Source of the DNA: an uncultured Eubacteriales bacterium
Lineage (GTDB): Bacteria > Bacillota > Clostridia > Oscillospirales > Acutalibacteraceae
Direction of reading: 5' to 3'
DNA: 10,618 nucleotides
Assembly: GCA_910584745.1 (NCBI GenBank)
Contig: CAJUDG010000023.1
Coordinates: 1 to 10,618, forward strand
Below the pieces are notes generated by a model. That model ran no database searches and was not told where the DNA came from. It saw nothing but the letters and a program-made list of their open reading frames with translations. Of the stretch, positions 7,269 to 10,618 are shown one piece after another. Position 1 is the first letter of the stretch, and every line of letters starts with the position of its first letter. Both the position numbers and the translations under genes were made by a program.

Positions 7269-7625
7269 TTGAAAAGCGTGATGGAATTGTTTCGGGAACT
7301 GCGGGAAGATCACGATTACTCTCAAAGTGATATAGCAGCCGTTTTGGGAATTTCTCAGCAGCATTATTCCAAGTATGAGACGGGAGAATATGAATTTCCG
7401 CTGCGGCATTTTATCACGCTGGCAAAATACTATAGTGTGTCTGCTGATTATCTAATCGGGCGGTGTTCCTATGATGAAAAGAAGCCTTTGGAGATGGTAT
7501 ATGTCACTCGTGATTGTACTTGTGAGAAGCTGGTGCAGGATATACTTTCTTTAAGCGAACATGGAAGAGAAGCTGTTGTGGAGTATATAGAGTTACAGCG
7601 GTTGAAGGAAAGGCAGAAAAAGTGA
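7269..7625 (+). CDS. Cro/CI (XRE)-family transcriptional regulator
   Basis: This 118-aa DNA-binding protein has an N-terminal HTH_3 domain. YSQSDIAAVLGISQQHYSKY (about residues 17-36) is the helix-turn-helix, followed by the typical FPLRHFITLAKYYSVSADYL helix pair. The C-terminal half (about 66-118) is a short helical tail rich in Glu and Lys, probably for dimerisation, with no peptidase or ligand domain visible. I prefer the TTG at 7269, preceded by AAGGTGGG (7254-7261). The upstream ATG at 7236 lies inside the dyad at 7232-7244 and has no ribosome site, and GTG 7278 and ATG 7281 are less well spaced. It is divergent from the transporter operon, with paired dyads between them, so it is the likely repressor of both units. 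The gene is AT-richer than the operon it faces. Confidence 0.85.
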   Translation: MKSVMELFRELREDHDYSQSDIAAVLGISQQHYSKYETGEYEFPLRHFITLAKYYSVSADYLIGRCSYDEKKPLEMVYVTRDCTCEKLVQDILSLSEHGREAVVEYIELQRLKERQKK

Positions 7626-7693
7626 TGCTTTCTTTGGGGGGTGGTTTGCGGCCCGTGCGGACAACCTTACGCTCAAAGGTGACTGAAAAGGGA

Positions 7694-8322
7694 GCGGGGG
7701 ATGATGGTGATCTTCGCCACCGGGGCGGAGTGGGTCTGGAGCGCCGCCACCAAGGCGCGGCCGATTTCGTGGTAAGAGACAATCATCCGCTCGTGGTCGG
7801 AGAGGATTTTGTTCTTCTTCTGATACCCGGCAATGACCACCTCGATGCTCTCTTGGAGGTCCTCCCGGGTGGCGAGCCTCCGTCCCTGGCGTACGGCCCG
7901 CAGGGCGGCCTCGTTGACCATGTTGGCCAACTTCGCACCGGAGGCCCCGGAGGCGGCACAGTCGATGGTGTTAAAGTCCACATTCTCCGCCAGCTTCACC
8001 TTGGCGGCGTGAACCTTTAGGATGGCCTCGCGGCCCTGAAGGTCGGGAAGAAGCTGAGGATGGGGTTCATCTCCTTTGGCCTCACCTTGTCGAACACGCA
8101 GCCGCTCTCCCACAGGCGATCCACCAGGCTGGGGTCATGGAAGGTGATCTGGCGTACAGGCCAGGCTCCTCGGAGGTGTCAACGAAGTAGATGACGTCCT
8201 GCTCCACCTGGGCCACGGCTACCTTCAGCATGGTGAGGAAGGTGCCGTAGTCCACCTGCGTGATCTCTTGGCGCATCAGGCGGGGAAACAGCAGGGTATT
8301 CAGCAGGATCATGCCCTTGACG
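7694..8322 (-). pseudogene. ftsH: Decayed ftsH (membrane AAA+ zinc protease) remnant
   Basis: Reading the minus strand from about 8322, MILLNTLLFPRLMRQ and QVDYGTFLTML match the N-terminal membrane anchor and extracytoplasmic start of FtsH. After DTSEEPGLYA (about 8155) the frame shifts, and the neighbouring frame continues with TFHDPSLVDRLWESGC to NPILSFF. At about 8048-8040 the sequence jumps to the AAA+ lid, DLQGREAILKVHA, then SGAKLANMVNEAALRAVRQG and the start of the M41 protease domain, ending at KITIIPR near 7694. The Walker A, Walker B and SRH regions are missing. The zinc motif HEIGH has become HEIGR, and the rest of the protease domain is gone. Several independent lesions mean it cannot encode a working protease. 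It is probably a secondary ftsH copy broken by rearrangements around the adjacent mobile element. Confidence 0.85.
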
Positions 8323-8449
8323 GCGAGTCAAATTCGATTGCAAATCAACGGTCCATTTTAACCAAATATGCAGCAGAACGAGGCTTTACTAACATCCGTG
8401 TGTTGGTTGATGACGGCTATACCGGGACGAACTTTGCTGGGGTAAGATA
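8320..8449 (+). pseudogene. Fragment of a second large serine recombinase (resolvase domain)
   Basis: The plus strand encodes DGESNSIANQRSILTKYAAE, then FTNIRVLVDDGYTGTNF and a stop soon after. This is the stretch just after the catalytic serine in the N-terminal resolvase domain of TnpX-type recombinases. It aligns with AGESESIQNQKIILQRYADD and FVDDGFSG in the intact recombinase at 8499-10175, which is on the opposite strand. The catalytic serine and all downstream domains are missing. At the left it is fused to the ftsH remnant near 8318-8322. At the right, homology ends near 8434, where the hairpin at 8435-8488 begins. It is a relic of another mobile element that was cut on both sides. Confidence 0.8.
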
Positions 8450-8494
8450 GCGTAACCATAAAAGATGGTGCGCTGCCTTACCCCAGCATTTTGT
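8435..8494 (+). terminator. Long hairpin with T-tract, possibly also a mobile-element end
   Basis: TGCTGGGGTAAGATAGCG (8435-8452) pairs with CGCTGCCTTACCCCAGCA (8471-8488), including a perfect 11-bp core GCTGGGGTAAG. ACCAT (8455-8459) and ATGGT (8465-8469) extend the stem to a five-base loop. TTTTGT follows at 8489-8494, giving a plus-strand intrinsic terminator shape. It lies just past the minus-strand recombinase stop, where it could also shield that gene. It begins exactly where the recombinase fragment loses homology, so it could instead mark the outer end of the integrated element. Confidence 0.6.
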
Positions 8495-8498
8495 ATTA

Positions 8499-10175
8499 TC
8501 AGACGGCAAAACTCTTGACATCAGCGCCAATCTGCCGGAAATAGGATATGCTTTCTGTCGGTTCCTCGCCGCTGTCCACCTTGCCCACGAAGCTGTAAAA
8601 GATTTCGATTTTCCGGGTGTTCGTTTCCCTGTCCAGCTCGTGGACTAAAATGCGGTCAATAAACTCATGGACATTTTCATAGGTCAGTTCGCTGATCTCT
8701 GAGTACCGGCGAACCAGGGCGACAAACCGTTTCACATCTGTCCCACGCTCGGCGGCGGTGTCGATCTCTTTCCGCAGCTCCGCCGCTCGTTTCGTCAGCG
8801 TCACTTTCTCGTCCTCATAGCCGGAGGTCAAAAGCGCAAACTGCTCGTTTGACAAGCGACCCAGGGCCATGTCCTCATAGAGTTTGCGGAACAGCAGATT
8901 GAGTTCATCCATTCGATGTTCCGCCTTGTCCAGTTCTTTCCGCTGCTGGGCAAGGGCCTTTTTAGCGGCCTGCTCCCCACACTCGGCGGCAGTACGGACA
9001 AACTCCTGCTCATGCTCTTTCACATAGGCCAAAACCCGCTGTAAATCGGCAAGGACAAGTTCTTTCAAGACACTTTTGCGGATATAGTGCGTTGTGCAAA
9101 GAAAATCGTTTCTGGCCCGGTTGCGATAGTTGCCGCAGGTGTAAGCGTGCTTCCGCTCCGGCGTTCCGGCACCCTTTTGAAGATACATTTTGTAGCCGCA
9201 ATCCCCACAGAACAGCAACCCGGAAAACAGGTCGATTTCCTCGGACTTGGTAGGCCGGTGACGGGTGGCGATACGCTTTTGAGCAAGGGCAAAGGTTTCC
9301 TCGTCAACCAGCGGTTCGTGGGTGTTGGGGAAGAAATACCGCTTGTCCTCCGCATTTTTCCGTGTCTTTTTGGACTTATACGACACCTTGTAGGTTTTCG
9401 CCGTGATGGTATGGCCCAAATATTCTTGCCGGGTGAGAATGTCATACAGTGTTTTGTCCGGCCAGTTGTACCAGGCGTTCAGTTGGGGGCGGGGATGCTG
9501 TGTTCTTCCTGTCCGGCGGTAGCGGAGTTCGCCAACGGTCAAAATCTCGTTGTCCCGCAGCCAGTTCTGGATGTCACACATACGGTCGCCCCGCACATAC
9601 ATGGCGAAAATCTGCTTGACAACATGGGCCGTTTCCGGGTCGGGGATAAGATGATTTTTATTCTCCGGGTCAATCAGATACCCATAGGGAGCTTCACCAT
9701 TAACACGCTCCCCCCGCTGGGCCTTGGCCTGCTTCACAGCCCGGATTTTCTTGGAGGTATCGCGGGCGTAAAACTCATTAAACCAGTTTCGCAGAGGGGT
9801 AAATTCGTTATCTTCCCTCGCTGTGTCCACGCCGTCGTTGATGGCAATATACCGCACATCGTACTCCGGGAAAATGATTTCGATGAGTTCCCCGGTTTTC
9901 AGATAGTTCCGGCCCAGGCGGGATAAGTCCTTGGTAATGACCGTCGCCACATTTCCGGCCTCGACTTCACGGAGCATAGCTTGAAGTCCCTCACGCTCGA
10001 AGCTGACCCCGGAAAATCCATCATCCACGAAAAAGCGGGTATTAAAGAAATGGTGGTCGTCAGCGTACCTTTGCAAAATGATTTTTTGATTTTGGATGCT
10101 CTCGCTCTCCCCGGCCTGCATATCCTCTTGGCTCAATCTGCAATAGAGGGCGGTGATTTTGCCTGCCTGCAACAT
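8499..10175 (-). CDS. Large serine recombinase (TnpX-like, DUF4368 type)
   Basis: This enzyme cuts and rejoins DNA at attachment sites to excise and insert a mobile element, using a serine nucleophile. The 558-aa protein is full length. The resolvase domain (about 5-150) has YCRLSQED with the likely catalytic Ser15, SIQNQ, FVDDGFSG and the TKDLSRLGRNYLKTGE block. The Recombinase domain (about 165-300) contains GEAPYGYLIDP. A zinc ribbon follows (FCGDCGYKMY, then YTCGNY and a later Cys in DFLCTTHY). Next come a charged coiled coil (about 400-460) and a DUF4368-like C-terminus (TYENVHEFIDRILVHELDRE). The ATG at 10175 is chosen because AAAGGAGGA (10189-10181) lies five bases before it. A 9-bp inverted repeat brackets this ribosome site and start. 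The promoter is at 10225-10253. A TnpW-like gene precedes it, as in Tn4451-related elements. Confidence 0.93.
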   Translation of the reverse strand: MLQAGKITALYCRLSQEDMQAGESESIQNQKIILQRYADDHHFFNTRFFVDDGFSGVSFEREGLQAMLREVEAGNVATVITKDLSRLGRNYLKTGELIEIIFPEYDVRYIAINDGVDTAREDNEFTPLRNWFNEFYARDTSKKIRAVKQAKAQRGERVNGEAPYGYLIDPENKNHLIPDPETAHVVKQIFAMYVRGDRMCDIQNWLRDNEILTVGELRYRRTGRTQHPRPQLNAWYNWPDKTLYDILTRQEYLGHTITAKTYKVSYKSKKTRKNAEDKRYFFPNTHEPLVDEETFALAQKRIATRHRPTKSEEIDLFSGLLFCGDCGYKMYLQKGAGTPERKHAYTCGNYRNRARNDFLCTTHYIRKSVLKELVLADLQRVLAYVKEHEQEFVRTAAECGEQAAKKALAQQRKELDKAEHRMDELNLLFRKLYEDMALGRLSNEQFALLTSGYEDEKVTLTKRAAELRKEIDTAAERGTDVKRFVALVRRYSEISELTYENVHEFIDRILVHELDRETNTRKIEIFYSFVGKVDSGEEPTESISYFRQIGADVKSFAV

Positions 10176-10203
10176 GGTAATCCTCCTTTCCGGCGGCAGG
10201 CAA
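10159..10203 (-). promoter_or_regulatory. Inverted repeat flanking the recombinase ribosome site and start codon
   Basis: In the mRNA sense, TTGCCTGCC (10203-10195) lies 5' of the ribosome site and its perfect complement GGCAGGCAA (10167-10159) lies in codons 3-6. The 27-base loop contains both AAAGGAGGA and the ATG. Such a stem could modulate ribosome entry and keep recombinase levels low. Because the site is in the loop rather than paired, the direction of the effect is open. Confidence 0.45.
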
Positions 10204-10224
10204 GCATGGTTATGTACTGATGCC

Positions 10225-10253
10225 ATTTTACCACAAACCGCCGCCCGTGTCAG
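10225..10253 (-). promoter_or_regulatory. Predicted promoter of the recombinase gene
   Basis: On the minus strand CTGACA (10253-10248) and TAAAAT (10230-10225) are separated by 17 bases, and TGG just before the -10 makes it an extended -10 promoter. Transcription would start near 10218, about 43 nt upstream of the recombinase ATG. It lies in the gap between the TnpW-like gene and the recombinase, so the recombinase can be expressed separately. Confidence 0.6.
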
Positions 10254-10262
10254 CTCAAAAAT

Positions 10263-10430
10263 TTACTGTTTGTCCAATATTCTACTTTGTTCCATATCCT
10301 TTTTGATAAGTTTACGGATTTTCCTGTCCAGGCTGTCCGTGGCCCGGTCACTGGCCGAAGCGCAGACAAGATAAGTCGTTTTGCCGATTTGATACTGTGT
10401 CGTGGTGACTTCACCCTGATTTTTCGGCAA
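10263..10430 (-). CDS. tnpW: TnpW-like small transposon-encoded protein
   Basis: This 55-aa protein starts at a TTG (10430) preceded by GGAAAGGGGG (about 10447-10438). The pattern QIGKTTYLVCASASDRATDS followed by LDRKIRKLIKKDME (residues 35-48) matches my recollection of the TnpW family. Those are small proteins carrying a G(K/R)TTY strand, then a charged helix with spaced Leu/Ile. They are encoded on Tn4451-type elements near the TnpX recombinase, and their biochemical role is not established. Here it lies directly upstream of the recombinase on the same strand, separated by 87 bases that hold the recombinase promoter. The assignment rests on motif and context only. Confidence 0.72.
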   Translation of the reverse strand: MPKNQGEVTTTQYQIGKTTYLVCASASDRATDSLDRKIRKLIKKDMEQSRILDKQ

Positions 10431-10520
10431 AGATGTTCCCCCTTTCCAAAACGCAGGACAAGGCCCGCAGGCGGGAGGAACAGGGAAAGGGTAAGCTGTT
10501 CCCCCAGCCAGGGCCGGTTA

Positions 10521-10618
10521 TCAGTTCACGCCGAGAATGGCGCGGATCAGTTTGTTTTCCAGGCGGCTTTTCATGTACTCGTCCAGACAGGCGTGGGGAC
10601 AGCCGCTTTCATCGTAGA
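10521..10618 (-). CDS. C-terminal end of an unidentified gene entering from the right
   Basis: The minus frame from the window edge reads YDESGCPHACLDEYMKSRLE and then ENKLIRAILGVN before TGA at 10523-10521. The even amphipathic pattern and the codon use, which matches the adjacent mobile-element genes, support a real coding tail. The CPHAC pair of cysteines could bind metal, but too little is visible to name the protein. It is followed after 90 bases by the TnpW-like gene on the same strand, so it is probably element cargo or a mobilisation accessory gene. Confidence 0.55.
   Translation of the reverse strand, partial: YDESGCPHACLDEYMKSRLENKLIRAILGVN

Noticed and set aside
7622..8020. A 132-codon plus-strand frame after the XRE gene
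   Set aside because: It is antisense to clear FtsH homology on the minus strand and has no recognisable motifs.
9087..9926. A 279-codon plus-strand frame inside the recombinase gene
   Set aside because: It is the reverse-strand shadow of the recombinase. The minus-strand frame carries all the expected domains.
10440..10520. CCCGC/GCGGG mini-inverted repeat as a terminator upstream of the TnpW-like gene
   Set aside because: The stem is only about five base pairs with a two- to three-base loop and no T-tract, so it is too weak to call.
1..10618. CRISPR arrays, tRNA or rRNA genes
   Set aside because: No regularly spaced direct repeats, cloverleaf-like sequences or rRNA segments were noticed on either strand.

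Overview
The window looks like part of the chromosome of a gut-type Firmicute of class Clostridia (Oscillospiraceae-like is my best guess). The reasons are the strong AGGAGG-type ribosome sites, GLUG-repeat surface protein, MmpL-type transporter, and a Tn4451-type TnpW/TnpX pair. This taxonomy is inference from gene style, not a database result. The window is a mosaic. AT-richer stretches (about 1-1110 and 7070-7630) alternate with clearly GC-rich ones (about 1140-7065 and 7640-8320).

Layout. (1) 27-923, plus strand: an intact 298-aa protein I cannot name, with conserved-looking blocks, followed by a 17-codon ORF with an excellent ribosome site that stops early. (2) About 1000-1346 has no convincing gene but holds two strong inverted repeats. 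(3) 1347-7065, minus strand: a two-gene operon. An MMPL/RND-family membrane transporter (4582-7065) is overlapped by 8 nt by a 1080-aa secreted, membrane-anchored protein (1347-4589). The latter has 11 GLUG-type repeats split by a long helical segment. (4) 7066-7268: a divergent regulatory region with two near-identical dyads and a good promoter toward the transporter operon. It faces a small Cro/CI-type regulator (7269-7625, plus strand), which is the likely repressor. (5) About 7694-8322, minus strand: a decayed ftsH pseudogene that has lost its AAA+ core and its HEXXH zinc motif. (6) About 8320-8435, plus strand: a fragment of a serine recombinase, fused head-to-head to the ftsH remnant and ending at a long hairpin (8435-8488). 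(7) 8499-10430, minus strand: an intact large serine recombinase (558 aa, DUF4368 type) preceded by a small TnpW-like gene. Another gene (tail only, 10521-10618) enters from the right edge. Region 7 is the end of an integrative mobile element that continues beyond the window.

How the parts work together. The transporter and GLUG protein are translationally coupled and so probably act together at the cell envelope. The divergent regulator probably controls them and itself. The right third is a mobile-element end with its own promoter, small accessory protein and recombinase. The broken ftsH and recombinase fragments between them mark past insertion and deletion events. The most notable under-described pieces are the transporter/GLUG pair with its operators, the unrecognised protein at the left edge, and the hairpin around the recombinase start codon.
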